Source of the DNA: Acidobacteria bacterium RIFCSPLOWO2_12_FULL_66_21 | GTDB taxonomy: Bacteria; Acidobacteriota; Vicinamibacteria; Vicinamibacterales; 2-12-FULL-66-21 | Reading direction: 5' to 3' | NCBI GenBank assembly: GCA_001767455.1 | Contig: MELC01000023.1 | Location: 1 to 41,402 of the forward strand | Length of the DNA stretch: 41,402 nucleotides | Shown here: piece by piece, positions 26,528-35,399 of the stretch | Layout: each line of letters starts with the position of its first letter | How positions within the stretch are numbered: the first letter of the stretch is position 1 | The notes under the pieces: model-generated | Seen by the model: the letters and a program-made list of their open reading frames with translations, nothing else | Database searches by the model: none | What the model was told of the DNA's origin: nothing | Program-made: the position numbers and the translations under genes

Positions 26528-27718
26528 ATGGCCCAACTAGCAGCATCGATCATCACGCACGACGACGAATTCAAGCGGCAGGTCGCCCAGATGCTGCGCG
26601 CGTGCGGCGTCCCGGTCGGTATCGTGGAAGGGGCCCGGGTCGCCACCGAGGGCCCCGGACCGGATCTGGTGGTCGTCGACATACGCGGAGACGTGTCGAC
26701 CGGCATGGCGGCGATCGAACGGCTGCGCGTGACGCAGCCGTCGGTCGCCATCTTCGCCATTGCCGCGACGGCCGAACCCGACTTGATTCTCCAGGCGATG
26801 CGCGCGGGCGCCAACGAGTTCTTTCCCTGGGTTCCCGGCGGCGCGTCGCAGGCGTCGCGCGCGATGGAGGACTCGTTCCAGGGCGCGGTGCGGCGCGCGG
26901 GCGCTCGCCGCGAGGCGGCGACGGCCGGCGCGCGTCAGCCGTGCGTGACGCATGTCTTTCTCGGCGCCAAGGGGGGCGCGGGAACGACGACGGTGTCGGT
27001 CAACTGCGCCGTCGAACTGGCGCGGCTGACGAAGCGGCCAACCGCCATCATCGACTTGAAGCCGTGCCTCGGCGAAGTGGCGCTCTTCCTCGGCGTGCGG
27101 CCGCGCTTCACGGTGCTGGACGCGATCGAGAACCTGCACCGGCTGGACAGGGACTTCCTCCGCGAGCTGATGGCCCGTCACAAGTCGGGTCTCGACATCC
27201 TCGCGGCGTCCGAACAGTTCGATCGACCCAACGCGCAGGACGCCAGCGCGATCGAGGAGCTGCTGCGCGTGCTGTCGCGCCTCTACGACTACATCGTCAT
27301 CGACGCCGGCAACATGATCAACGCGTGCGCCGTCTCCGCGCTGTACGCGGCGGACACGATCTTCCTTGTCACCAACCCCGACGTGCCGTCGATCCGCAAC
27401 GCGCAGCGCCTGGTCGATCGCGTCCGCCAGCTGGGGGCCGGCAGCGAACGCGTCAAGATCCTGCTGAACCGCGTGTCCGATCAGCACCTCATCGCGCCGA
27501 AGCAGATCGAGACGGCGCTCGGCTACGGGATCCATCACGCGTTCCCGAGCGATTACCGGACCGTATCGACGGCGCTCAACTCCGGGGTGCCGCTCGCGTT
27601 GACGAACCACTCGGAGATCTCGGCGCAGTTCGGCAGCTTCACGCGCCACCTGCTCGGCCTCCAGGACGACGCGAAGCCCGAGCCGGAGAAGCGCAAGGCA
27701 TTCCTGGGCATCCTCTGA
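26528..27718 (+). CDS. TadZ/CpaE pilus-localising ATPase
   Basis: A 396-residue protein with an N-terminal receiver-like domain (residues 1-125; Asp12, Asp13 and Asp51 in DLVVVDIRGD) and a MinD/ParA-type ATPase domain. The deviant Walker motif is LGAKGGAGTTTVSVN: the signature Lys is kept but the usual second Lys of GK(T/S) is Thr, as in many CpaE/TadZ proteins. TAIIDLKPCLGEVALFLGV and YIVIDAGNM follow. TadZ-type proteins place the pilus machine in the cell. The gene lacks a Shine-Dalgarno sequence because a heptamer repeat abuts its ATG, so its translation signal is unusual. Confidence 0.92.
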   Translation: MAQLAASIITHDDEFKRQVAQMLRACGVPVGIVEGARVATEGPGPDLVVVDIRGDVSTGMAAIERLRVTQPSVAIFAIAATAEPDLILQAMRAGANEFFPWVPGGASQASRAMEDSFQGAVRRAGARREAATAGARQPCVTHVFLGAKGGAGTTTVSVNCAVELARLTKRPTAIIDLKPCLGEVALFLGVRPRFTVLDAIENLHRLDRDFLRELMARHKSGLDILAASEQFDRPNAQDASAIEELLRVLSRLYDYIVIDAGNMINACAVSALYAADTIFLVTNPDVPSIRNAQRLVDRVRQLGAGSERVKILLNRVSDQHLIAPKQIETALGYGIHHAFPSDYRTVSTALNSGVPLALTNHSEISAQFGSFTRHLLGLQDDAKPEPEKRKAFLGIL

Positions 27719-27733
27719 TTCGGGCCAATCCTC

Positions 27734-29086
27734 ATGACTCTGTCGCTCAATATCCCGCAGCCGCAGCCGACATCGCCAGCCTCGGCGGCGCGTCCGCGCG
27801 TGGAAGCGCCGCGGCCGCAGTACCTCGAGCTGAAGGCCAACGTCCACCGCAAGCTCCTCAACCGCCTGAACCTCGAGGCGCTCGCCTCGGCCGAGCGGTC
27901 GCGCGCGGAAGCGGAAATCCGGACGCTGCTGTTCGATCTGATCGCGGAAGAGGGGATGCCGCTCAGCATGACGGAGCGCGAGGGGATCCTCGGCGACGTC
28001 ATCGACGAGGTCTTCGGGCTCGGTCCCCTCGAGCCGCTGCTGCGCGACCCGACGATCAGCGACATCCTGGTGAACACGCACAAGCAGGTCTACGTCGAGC
28101 GCGCCGGCAAGCTCGAGCGGCTGCCGACGACGTTCCAGGACGACAAGCACCTGATGCGCGTGATCGACCGGATCGTCAGCGGCGTCGGGCGCCGCGTGGA
28201 CGACAGCTCGCCGATGGTCGACGCGCGGCTCGCCGACGGATCCCGCGTGAACGCGATCATCCCGCCGCTCGCGGTGGACGGCCCGCTGCTCTCGATTCGC
28301 CGCTTCCCGGCCGAACGCCTCAAGGCCGAGGATCTGGTCACCATCCGATCGCTGACGCGCCAGATGCTGGAGTTCCTCGAGCACTGCGTGCGCGCGCGGC
28401 TGAACATCCTGATCAGCGGCGGCACCGGCGCCGGCAAGACGACGCTGCTCAACGTGCTGTCGTCGTTCATCTCGGAGCGGGAGCGGATTGTCACCATCGA
28501 AGACGCCGCCGAGCTGCAGCTCCACCAGGAGCACACCGCGCGGCTCGAGACGCGCCCGCCGAACGTCGAAGGGAAAGGCGCCATCCGTCAGCGGCAGCTC
28601 CTGATCAACGCCCTCCGCATGCGGCCGGACCGCATCGTCGTCGGCGAAGTGCGCGGCGAGGAAGCGCTCGACATGCTCCAGGCGATGAACACGGGGCACG
28701 ACGGGTCGCTGACGACCGTCCACGCCAACACGCCGCGCGACGCGCTGTCGAGAATCGAGACGATGATCGCGATGGGGGCGACCAACCTGCCGGAGCGCGC
28801 CATGCGCCAGCAGATTGCCGCGGCCATCCACGTGGTCATCCAGCAGTCGCGCATGAGCGACGGCACGCGCAAGGTCACGAGCATCTCGGAGATCACGGGG
28901 ATGGAGGGGGACGTGATCACCATGCAGGAGATCTTCCTCTTCGAGAAGCTCGGCGTGACGCAGGACGGCAAGGTGATCGGCCGGTTCCGCGCGACGGGCG
29001 TGCGGCCGAAGGCCTGCGAGCGCCTGAAGGCCTCGGGCATCCACCTTCCGCCCGACATGTTCGAGGGGATCACGGAGGTCAGGTGA
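27734..29086 (+). CDS. TadA/CpaF secretion ATPase
   Basis: A 450-residue hexameric ATPase that powers pilus extension (and retraction in some Tad systems). The N-terminal helical domain is followed by the GspE/TadA core: [18 protein letters not shown], the Walker [10 protein letters not shown] (about residues 230-238), [13 protein letters not shown], the His-box region [23 protein letters not shown], and Walker [21 protein letters not shown]. Length and motifs match full-length CpaF/TadA. It should dock on the cytoplasmic side of TadB/TadC. The stop overlaps the tadB start by one base (TGATG). Confidence 0.95.
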   Translation: MTLSLNIPQPQPTSPASAARPRVEAPRPQYLELKANVHRKLLNRLNLEALASAERSRAEAEIRTLLFDLIAEEGMPLSMTEREGILGDVIDEVFGLGPLEPLLRDPTISDILVNTHKQVYVERAGKLERLPTTFQDDKHLMRVIDRIVSGVGRRVDDSSPMVDARLADGSRVNAIIPPLAVDGPLLSIRRFPAERLKAEDLVTIRSLTRQMLEFLEHCVRARLNILISGGTGAGKTTLLNVLSSFISERERIVTIEDAAELQLHQEHTARLETRPPNVEGKGAIRQRQLLINALRMRPDRIVVGEVRGEEALDMLQAMNTGHDGSLTTVHANTPRDALSRIETMIAMGATNLPERAMRQQIAAAIHVVIQQSRMSDGTRKVTSISEITGMEGDVITMQEIFLFEKLGVTQDGKVIGRFRATGVRPKACERLKASGIHLPPDMFEGITEVR

Positions 29087-30057
29087 TGCTGGTCCTGGTG
29101 TTTCTCGCGTTCGTGCTCGGCGCCGGCCTCGTGCTCGGCGCCTTCGCCGCGATCAACAAAGTGCCGGGGGCGATGGCGCAGCGCCGGCTCGAAGGACGGC
29201 TGGCGGAGTTGTCGGCGCCGATCGACGAGCCGGACAAGACGCAGAAGAAGCTCGTCAAGGCACAGAAGGTCGGGCCCATGCCCGCCCTCGACCGCATCGT
29301 CGGCGACACGACGCGCGGGTCCGCGCTCGGCCGCTGGATCGAGCAGTCCGGCACGAAGGCGACGATCAGCGGCATGCTGCTGGCGGGACTCGGCTGCGCG
29401 ATCGCGATGATGCTCGTGGCCGGCGCGGCCACCCGGGCACCGTGGTCGCTGCCGTTCGGCGCCGCCGCGGGGTTCGCGATCCCCTTCATGGTCCTGCGCT
29501 TCAAGCGGACGCGCCGGATGCGCGCCTTCGAGGAGCAGTTCCCCGAAGGGCTCGACCTCATCTCGCGCGCGCTGAAAGCCGGGCACGCCTTCGCCACCGG
29601 ACTGAAGATGGTGGCCGACGAGCTGCCCGAGCCGGTGGGCCCCGAGTTCCGGAAGACCTTCGACGAGCAGAACTTCGGGCTGCCCCTGAAGGACGCGCTG
29701 GAGAACCTGACGGCGCGCGTGCCGCTGCTGGATGTCCGCTTCTTCGCGACCGCGGTGCTCATCCAGCGCGAGACGGGCGGCAACCTCTCGGAGATCCTCG
29801 AGAACCTCGCGCACGTTGTGCGGGAGCGCTTCAAGATCCTGCGGCAGGTTCGGGTCTATACCGCCCACGGACGAATGACGGGCTACGTGCTCCTGGCGCT
29901 GCCGGCCGTGCTCGCCATCGCGCTGTCGTTCATCAACCCGGACCACATGAACATGCTGTTTCGCGAGCGCATGGGACAGATGCTGCTGGTGACCGCGCTC
30001 GTCATGCAGACGCTCGGGTTCCTGTGGATCAAGCGCGTCGTCAAGATCGAGGTGTAG
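29086..30057 (+). CDS. TadB inner-membrane platform protein
   Basis: A 323-residue protein with an N-terminal membrane helix, two central helices (about residues 93-135) and the GspF-type cytoplasmic domain ([40 protein letters not shown]), followed by C-terminal helices. It forms the inner-membrane platform with TadC and contacts TadA. The start shares one base with the tadA stop, so translation is coupled. The gene ends two bases before the preferred tadC start. Confidence 0.92.
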   Translation: MLVLVFLAFVLGAGLVLGAFAAINKVPGAMAQRRLEGRLAELSAPIDEPDKTQKKLVKAQKVGPMPALDRIVGDTTRGSALGRWIEQSGTKATISGMLLAGLGCAIAMMLVAGAATRAPWSLPFGAAAGFAIPFMVLRFKRTRRMRAFEEQFPEGLDLISRALKAGHAFATGLKMVADELPEPVGPEFRKTFDEQNFGLPLKDALENLTARVPLLDVRFFATAVLIQRETGGNLSEILENLAHVVRERFKILRQVRVYTAHGRMTGYVLLALPAVLAIALSFINPDHMNMLFRERMGQMLLVTALVMQTLGFLWIKRVVKIEV

Positions 30058-30058
30058 C

Positions 30059-30976
30059 GTGGTGATGCTGCTGCCGCTTCTGGCGTTCGTGTTCGGCTCG
30101 CTCGTCGTGGCGGCCGCGGCCGTCGCGCTGATGCCCAGGCGCGGCGCGGCCATCGACCGCCGGATCGAGGAGCTGACGCTCGGCCGCGCGCCCGAGGAGG
30201 ACGGCAGACCCCGGCTGCAGAGCCTGATTGGCCTGTTCAAGAGGATTGGCGAAAAGGCGCCGCATTCGCCGAAGGAGATGGGGTCCCTCCGGCTGCGGCT
30301 CGTGCAGGCCGGGTACCGCCGCACCGAGGCACTGACGATCTTCTTCGGCATCCGCGTGATGTTCGCGCTGGCCTTGTTCGTGTTCTTCTCGTCGGGGATC
30401 GTCGCGCGGCCGAACATGACGGTGGCGCTCGCGGGCCTGGCGATGGGATACGTCCTGCCCGGCATGGCGCTGGCCCGCCTGGCGAAGCGGCGCGCCCATC
30501 AGATCCGCCTCGCCCTGGCCGACGCGCTCGATCTGCTCGTGGTCAGCGTCGAAGCGGGGCTCGGCCTGGACCAGGCCCTCACGCGCGTCGGCAGCGAGCT
30601 GGCGTTCGCGTACCCGGCGCTCTCGGACGAGCTGCGGCTCATCAACCTCGAGCTGCGCGCGGGCAAGCCGCGCGCCGAGGCGCTGCGCAATCTCGCCGAC
30701 CGCACCGGCGTGGACGACCTCAGCTCGCTCGTCACGATGCTGATTCAGACCGACAAGTTCGGCACCAGCGTTGCGCAGTCGCTGCGCGTGTATTCGGAGA
30801 CGCTGCGGACCAAGCGCCGGCAGCGCGCCGAGGAAGCGGCGGCGAAGACCGGCGTCAAGATGGTGTTCCCGCTGGTGTTCTGCATCTTCCCCGCGATCTG
30901 GGTCGTCACCATCGGACCGGCGGCGATCAAGTTCGTCACGGTGCTCTTCCCGATGATTGAAGGGATGAAGAAGTAA
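30059..30976 (+). CDS. TadC inner-membrane platform protein
   Basis: A 305-residue GspF-domain protein ([41 protein letters not shown]) with N- and C-terminal membrane helices. Three candidate starts occur in a row (GTG 30059, GTG 30062, ATG 30065). GAGG in the end of tadB lies about 6 bases before GTG 30059, the best spacing, so that start is chosen. TadC pairs with TadB. Its stop codon overlaps the DUF192 start by one base, tying the conserved pilus genes to the additional genes that follow. Confidence 0.92.
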   Translation: MVMLLPLLAFVFGSLVVAAAAVALMPRRGAAIDRRIEELTLGRAPEEDGRPRLQSLIGLFKRIGEKAPHSPKEMGSLRLRLVQAGYRRTEALTIFFGIRVMFALALFVFFSSGIVARPNMTVALAGLAMGYVLPGMALARLAKRRAHQIRLALADALDLLVVSVEAGLGLDQALTRVGSELAFAYPALSDELRLINLELRAGKPRAEALRNLADRTGVDDLSSLVTMLIQTDKFGTSVAQSLRVYSETLRTKRRQRAEEAAAKTGVKMVFPLVFCIFPAIWVVTIGPAAIKFVTVLFPMIEGMKK

Positions 30977-31413
30977 TGCCCCTCATCGCCCGGAACGTGG
31001 ACACGGGGGAGGTCGTCGCCGACCGGGTCGGCGTGGCGGCCACGCGCGCGACGCGCGCCGTCGGCCTGCTGACGCGCGCCGCGCTCGACGCGGGTGAGGC
31101 GCTCTGGATCGTGCCGAGCCGCGGCGTGCACACGTGGGGCATGCGCTTCGCGATCGATGTCATCGCGCTCGACCAGCGGGGTGTCGTCATCGACTGCGTG
31201 TTCCGGCTCAAGCCCTGGCGGATCCGGCTGCCGCGCCGCGGAACGGCCGGCGTGCTCGAACTTCCGGTCGGCGCGCTGGAACGGTCGCGGACCGCCATCG
31301 GGCATCGCATCGAGTTCCAGAGCGTCGTGCCCGCGCCCGCGCTGCGGCCCGGGCGCGGCGTTGCAGCCGCCATTCCGGCGGTCGCCAGCGATCTCGAGGA
31401 GTTGCGTTCATGA
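30976..31413 (+). CDS. DUF192 family protein
   Basis: A 145-residue DUF192 protein: TRAVGLLTRAALDAGEALWI, HTWGMRFAIDVIALDQRGVV, then IDCVFRLKPWRIRLPRRG and VLELPVG are the characteristic blocks. No signal peptide is evident, although some family members are exported. The gene overlaps both tadC (one base) and the following AAA+ ATPase gene (ATGA), so it is part of the pilus operon by translation coupling. The family has no agreed function; a link to Tad pilus assembly is inference from position. Confidence 0.9.
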   Translation: MPLIARNVDTGEVVADRVGVAATRATRAVGLLTRAALDAGEALWIVPSRGVHTWGMRFAIDVIALDQRGVVIDCVFRLKPWRIRLPRRGTAGVLELPVGALERSRTAIGHRIEFQSVVPAPALRPGRGVAAAIPAVASDLEELRS

Positions 31414-32744
31414 TTTCCGCCGTTGCGACCGCGCCGTCGGCGGCCGTCCGGACGCATCCCGCGCCGCCGCCGCCGCCGTCCACCATCGAGGAGTCCGGCC
31501 TTCATCCCGACACGCTCGCGCAACTGCTGCTGAAGACGCTGATCGCGGGAGAGGCGAGCGGCACGGGTCTGGCGGATCGGCTGCGACTGCCGTACGCGGT
31601 CCTCGAGGCGCTGGTGCAGCACGCGCGCGTCGAGAAGCTCGTTGAAGTGCGCGGCGCGACCGGAGCCGGCACCGCCGGTTATCGGTACGCGCTGACGGAC
31701 CTCGGGCGGGATCGGGCGACGCAGTTCCTGGACGTCTGCCGCTACATCGGTCCGGCGCCGGTGCCTCTGGCGCAGTACAACGCCTACGTGCGCGCGTGCA
31801 TGTCGGCCCGGCCGTACCTGGACCGCACCCGCCTGGCGAGGGGGTTCGAACACCTCGTGGTCAACAAGCCCATGCTCGATCAGCTCGGGCCGGCCGTGAA
31901 TTCGGGGAAATCGCTGTTCCTCTACGGAGCGCCGGGCAACGGCAAGACCGTCATCGCGGAGGGAATCGGACACGCGATCGGCGACGACATCCACATGCCG
32001 CACGCGATCGACGTGGACGGCCAGATCATCACGATGTACGACCCGGTGAGCCACCAGCGCACGGGATCGGACGCCGCCGGCGGCAGCGTCATCGCGAGCG
32101 CGGTGCACGACCGGCGCTGGCAGTCGATCCGGCGTCCGATCGTGGTGGTCGGCGGCGAGCTGACCCTCGAGATGCTCGACCTGACCTTCAACCCGATCGC
32201 GAAGTTCTACGAGGCGCCGATCCAGTTGAAGGCCAACGGCGGCGTCTTCGTCGTGGACGACTTCGGGCGGCAGCGGATCCCGCCGAGGGACCTGCTGAAC
32301 CGGTGGATCGTCCCGCTCGAGAGCCGGGTCGATTTCCTGACGCTGCACACCGGCCGCAAGTTCGAGGTGCCGTTCAACGTCCTGATCGTGTTTGCGACCA
32401 ACCTCGAACCGGCCTCGCTCGCCGACGAAGCGTTCCTGCGCCGCATTCCGTACAAGATCGTCGCGAAGAACCCGACGGTCGAGGAGTACTGCCGCATCTT
32501 CGAGCTGAACTGCCGGAAGCGAGGCCTGCCTTTCGATCCCGTGATGGTGGAGTACCTGAATCGCAAGTACTACCAGCCCAGGCGGCTCCAGATGCGCGCC
32601 TGCCATCCGCGGGATCTCATCGAGCAAGTGGTGGACATGTGCCGCTACCAGGAGCGTGAGCCGGTCATCACGCGCGACCTGCTCGACGCGGCCTGCGCGA
32701 GCTACTTCCTCGAAGAGGCGGAGTCGCAGGGGGCGCCGTCATGA
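31410..32744 (+). CDS. AAA+ ATPase with N-terminal winged-helix-like region, Tad operon
   Basis: A 444-residue protein. Residues about 25-115 (LHPDTLAQLLLKTLIAGEAS..., YRYALTDLGRDRA) look like a winged-helix domain. The AAA+ core has Walker A FLYGAPGNGKTVIAEGIG (about residues 170-186), Walker B GGVFVVDDFGRQ, sensor-1 NVLIVFATNLEP and an arginine-rich FLRRIPYKI. A C-terminal helical lid follows. It is soluble and should be cytoplasmic. It overlaps DUF192 and the ICMT-like gene by 4 bases each and so is co-translated with the end of the Tad operon. It is not one of the canonical Tad components; a remodelling or regulatory role is possible but unproven. Confidence 0.85.
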   Translation: MISAVATAPSAAVRTHPAPPPPPSTIEESGLHPDTLAQLLLKTLIAGEASGTGLADRLRLPYAVLEALVQHARVEKLVEVRGATGAGTAGYRYALTDLGRDRATQFLDVCRYIGPAPVPLAQYNAYVRACMSARPYLDRTRLARGFEHLVVNKPMLDQLGPAVNSGKSLFLYGAPGNGKTVIAEGIGHAIGDDIHMPHAIDVDGQIITMYDPVSHQRTGSDAAGGSVIASAVHDRRWQSIRRPIVVVGGELTLEMLDLTFNPIAKFYEAPIQLKANGGVFVVDDFGRQRIPPRDLLNRWIVPLESRVDFLTLHTGRKFEVPFNVLIVFATNLEPASLADEAFLRRIPYKIVAKNPTVEEYCRIFELNCRKRGLPFDPVMVEYLNRKYYQPRRLQMRACHPRDLIEQVVDMCRYQEREPVITRDLLDAACASYFLEEAESQGAPS

Positions 32745-33424
32745 AGCGGGCGGCCGTCGCCAGTTTTGGCATCGAGCTCACGCAGCCGTGGCGGGGACGC
32801 GAGACGTGGCGCGTCGACGCGGAGCGGCTCAGCGACATTGCCGCGCGCGCCGTGGTCATCGTGCTTTTCTCGATGATGGCCATCCGGTTCGGCTCGGACT
32901 TCGTCGCGACGGGACGCGTGACCGGCCTGCTGCTCCTCGTGAGCGAGGTGCTGGTCGTCGCGCTCACGATCATGCGCCGATCGGCCGCCGCCGTCGACCG
33001 CAGCACGCGGGCGCGCATTCTCACCGCCGTCTCCATGCTCGGCCCGCCGCTGCTGCGCCCCGGCCACATGACCGCACTCGCCCCTGAGACGCTGACCGCC
33101 TGCCTGTCGATTGCCGGCCTGGCCGTCGTCATCGCCGGCAAGCTCACGCTCGGGCGCAGCTTCGGGCTCATGCCCGCCAACCGCGGCATCGTGTCGTCGG
33201 GCATCTACGGTTTCGTCCGCCACCCGATCTACATGGGCTATCTCGTCACGCACGTGGCGTTCCTGGCCGCGAATCCGGGATTGTGGAACATCGCCGCCCT
33301 GCTTGCGGCGGATGCCGCGCTCCTCTCGCGCGCGGTCTGCGAGGAACAGACGCTCGCGCGCGACCTGCGCTACCGCGCGTACCAGCAGCAGGTCAGATGG
33401 AGGGTTTGTCCGGGCGTGTTCTGA
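32741..33424 (+). CDS. ICMT/PEMT-like membrane methyltransferase
   Basis: A 227-residue membrane protein with several hydrophobic helices and the C-terminal isoprenylcysteine carboxyl methyltransferase/phospholipid methyltransferase signature: GRSFGLMPANRGIVSSGIYG, FVRHPIYMGYLV, and EEQTLARDLRYRAYQQQVRW. SAM would bind near the RHP and EE motifs. The start overlaps the AAA+ gene stop (ATGA). This is the last gene of the Tad operon. In bacteria such enzymes modify lipids or small molecules; why one is tied to a pilus operon is unknown. Methylation of a membrane or pilus component is speculation. Confidence 0.85.
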   Translation: MKRAAVASFGIELTQPWRGRETWRVDAERLSDIAARAVVIVLFSMMAIRFGSDFVATGRVTGLLLLVSEVLVVALTIMRRSAAAVDRSTRARILTAVSMLGPPLLRPGHMTALAPETLTACLSIAGLAVVIAGKLTLGRSFGLMPANRGIVSSGIYGFVRHPIYMGYLVTHVAFLAANPGLWNIAALLAADAALLSRAVCEEQTLARDLRYRAYQQQVRWRVCPGVF

Positions 33425-33434
33425 GCCAACCTTC

Positions 33435-33568
33435 GTGGCTCGTGGCTCGTGGCTCGTGGCTCGCAGCTCGGAGTTCGCAGCTCGTCGCGTGTGGCTCGTG
33501 GCCCGTGGAATGGCGCGGTGAAGCGGGCTGAGAGTTGCGGGTTGCGAGCTGCGAGCTGCGAGCTGCGA
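33435..33568. repeat. Two heptamer tracts after the Tad operon
   Basis: About eleven 7-base units of GTGGCTC type, some diverged (GCAGCTC, GGAGTTC), fill 33435-33511. A second tract of five units of GCTGCGA type fills 33534-33568. They lie between the last Tad-operon gene and the convergent secreted-protein gene. Confidence 0.85.
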
Positions 33569-33586
33569 AGTCGATTCAGCGGCACG

Positions 33587-34270
33587 TCAACGCACGTCGA
33601 GCCTGACCGATCCCCTGTCGTGCACGGTGGCATCGAAGACGACGGATCGGCATCCCGCATTCCACACCGGCCGTGCGAGGCAACTGCGATTGTCGGTCTC
33701 GATCATCGCCCGGCCCAGCGAGCTGGCCGCGAGCACGCGTCCGGTCGTCACATCAGCCACCCGGACCCTCAGCTCGGGATAGGCGTCCCCATCTTCACGG
33801 CCGAAGGCCCAGAACGCGATCCGCTCACCGCAGAAGGACGGGTTCGAGAGCCAGTTCCAGCCAGGCAAATCGAGCCGCCGCAGCGCGAGCTGCGGCTCGG
33901 AGGCAGGGCCCGCCAGCGTCGCCTCGAACCACCACTGGCTCGCCCCTCCGTACGTGGCGCCGCGCGACACGATGGCCGTCGTCGCATACGGCTCGCACGG
34001 TTCGACGAACAGCCGCGATGCGGCGCGGTGCGCCCGGTGGATCCAGGCCAGCACGCGGCCGGACGCCCGCACCGGAAAACACTCCGTGCTGTCGATGTCG
34101 TTCTCGAACGTGCGGGGCGCGCCGAGCGCCGCGCCTGCGAGCGCCGCGAATGGCCCCTCAGCGAGCCGGATCTCTGCCTCCGTTGGTTCTGGCGGCGTGG
34201 GTGCCCGCTGATCGTCGGCCGTGGCCAGCGACCACGTCGCGGCTGACATCAGCAGGATGATGGCTCGCAC
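33587..34270 (-). CDS. Secreted protein of unknown function
   Basis: A 227-residue protein read from GTG 34270, chosen because AGGA lies 7 bases upstream and the N-terminus (VRAIILLMSAATWSLATADD) then forms a signal peptide with cleavage likely after ATA. GTG 34276 is an alternative. The mature part has several Cys residues (TECFPV, VEPCEPY, PSFCGERI, NRSCLARP, NAGCRSV), which may form disulfides, and repeated short strand-like blocks such as IAFWAFGRED and RVRVADVTTGRVLA that hint at a beta-propeller-like fold. No family was recognised. The gene converges on the Tad operon across the heptamer repeats. Confidence 0.7.
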   Translation of the reverse strand: MRAIILLMSAATWSLATADDQRAPTPPEPTEAEIRLAEGPFAALAGAALGAPRTFENDIDSTECFPVRASGRVLAWIHRAHRAASRLFVEPCEPYATTAIVSRGATYGGASQWWFEATLAGPASEPQLALRRLDLPGWNWLSNPSFCGERIAFWAFGREDGDAYPELRVRVADVTTGRVLAASSLGRAMIETDNRSCLARPVWNAGCRSVVFDATVHDRGSVRLDVR

Positions 34271-34319
34271 AAGCACGTCCTTCCGCCTCCGTTCCGCTGC
34301 GGCCAAGTGGTCGCGCCCT

Positions 34320-34769
34320 CTATCGCCGGCGTGCTGCCTGCGCGATCGCCACCCAGCGATCCACCGGCAGGCTCCGGACGATCTCGCCGATCGCATCCAG
34401 CGCCAGATCGTCCGCGGTCTTGAAGCGGATGCACGCTTTCCCCATGTCGAGTTTCTTTCCCGCGGTCCCGAAGGCATCCTTCAGACGGCCGGCGAGCGCA
34501 CGGTCACCGTAAACGGGCATCAGGTGCAGCGACAAGCCCGTCTTTTGCGACGCGAGCGCCGCGTACCACAGCGGCTGGCCGTTGTAGGTGTCGGGATAGC
34601 GCTTCAGCGGGACCTGGTACACGAGCTTGTTGCCGCTGATGACCTCCTCGTACCCGTCCGGGAGGTTCCGGCGGATCACGTCGCGCACCCGCTCGACTTC
34701 CCGGCGGCGGTCCGCCGGCAGCTTGGCGAGAAACGCGGTGACGGTTGGTGAGCCCGCCTTCGGAGCCAT
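34320..34769 (-). CDS. DUF1801 family protein
   Basis: A 149-residue YdhG-type protein. The blocks TVTAFLAKLPADRRREVERV, LPDGYEEVISGNKLVYQVP, PLWYAALASQKTGLSLHLMP, and KKLDMGKACIRFKTADDLAL are the conserved core. GAGGAGATGTC precedes the ATG, a good ribosome binding site. DUF1801 proteins are small, cytoplasmic and of unknown function. The gene lies upstream of, and on the same strand as, the secreted-protein gene with about 49 bases between, so co-transcription is possible. Confidence 0.87.
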   Translation of the reverse strand: MAPKAGSPTVTAFLAKLPADRRREVERVRDVIRRNLPDGYEEVISGNKLVYQVPLKRYPDTYNGQPLWYAALASQKTGLSLHLMPVYGDRALAGRLKDAFGTAGKKLDMGKACIRFKTADDLALDAIGEIVRSLPVDRWVAIAQAARRR

Positions 34770-35399
34770 GACATCTCCTCGAGGAAGACGCGTTGGGCCA
34801 ATCGACGCTCATCCGACATCCCGACTTGCACGAGCCGCATCGACGACTGTTGACAACGCGGACTGATCGCTCACGTTAGCGCGACCGGGCGGCGAGCTGC
34901 AAGTGACGGCATGGCAGTGGACTCGGAGCCCACTACCCCGGTCGTGAGTAGTGCAGTCCGCTCGCGCCGGGCGGCACGAATGCTGTGCCAGCCTCGAACC
35001 GGTGGCGGACGTCGCGCAGCCCCTCAGGGCCGCCTCCGCGGGTGCTCCGCGCTCGAGCGGCCTGCAGCGGCCGGGCACGAGTGTTGTGCCACGTCGAGCT
35101 CCGTCCGGACGGAGTTCCACGACAACATGCGGACGTTCGTATCATGCGAATCGTGCGCGCCGCCCGATCGAGTCGACATCCGGGCGCAGCTACGACCGCG
35201 AATAAAGTTGTGCATTCGCCAAGAAAGTACTTGACAGGTTTCCCGACGATCGCCGCGGCACCTGTCGACTCGCGCGTGGATGCCGCTTCGCGCGCGTTGG
35301 GCGCATGCCAGCGCTGATTTCTGGCGTGCCCACGCCGAAAATCATTCCTACCCGCTCGATCGTTCGTCGTCGTCCTTCATAGAGCGATCGAAAACGACG
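34770..35399. other. Intergenic region with two matching hairpins
   Basis: No supported gene lies here. GGCAC-GAATGCT-GTGCC (34973-34989) and GGCAC-GAGTGTT-GTGCC (35074-35090) are two 5-bp hairpins with related 7-base loops, 101 bases apart and followed by similar CTCGA-containing words. They look like copies of a short repeat. The right part (35190-35400) is less GC-rich than its surroundings and leads into the HNH gene. A TTGACA at 35231 has no matching -10. Confidence 0.5.

Noticed and set aside
26537-29044. An 835-codon minus-strand frame, and a plus-strand frame from 26602 through tadZ and tadA
   Set aside because: Both are shadows of tadZ and tadA; only the last part of the plus-strand frame, from 29086, is real (tadB).
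33435-33568. Possible CRISPR array
   Set aside because: The units are 7 bases long, directly adjacent and degenerate, with no spacers.
35231-35236. TTGACA as a -35 box for the HNH gene
   Set aside because: No -10-like hexamer occurs 16-19 bases downstream.
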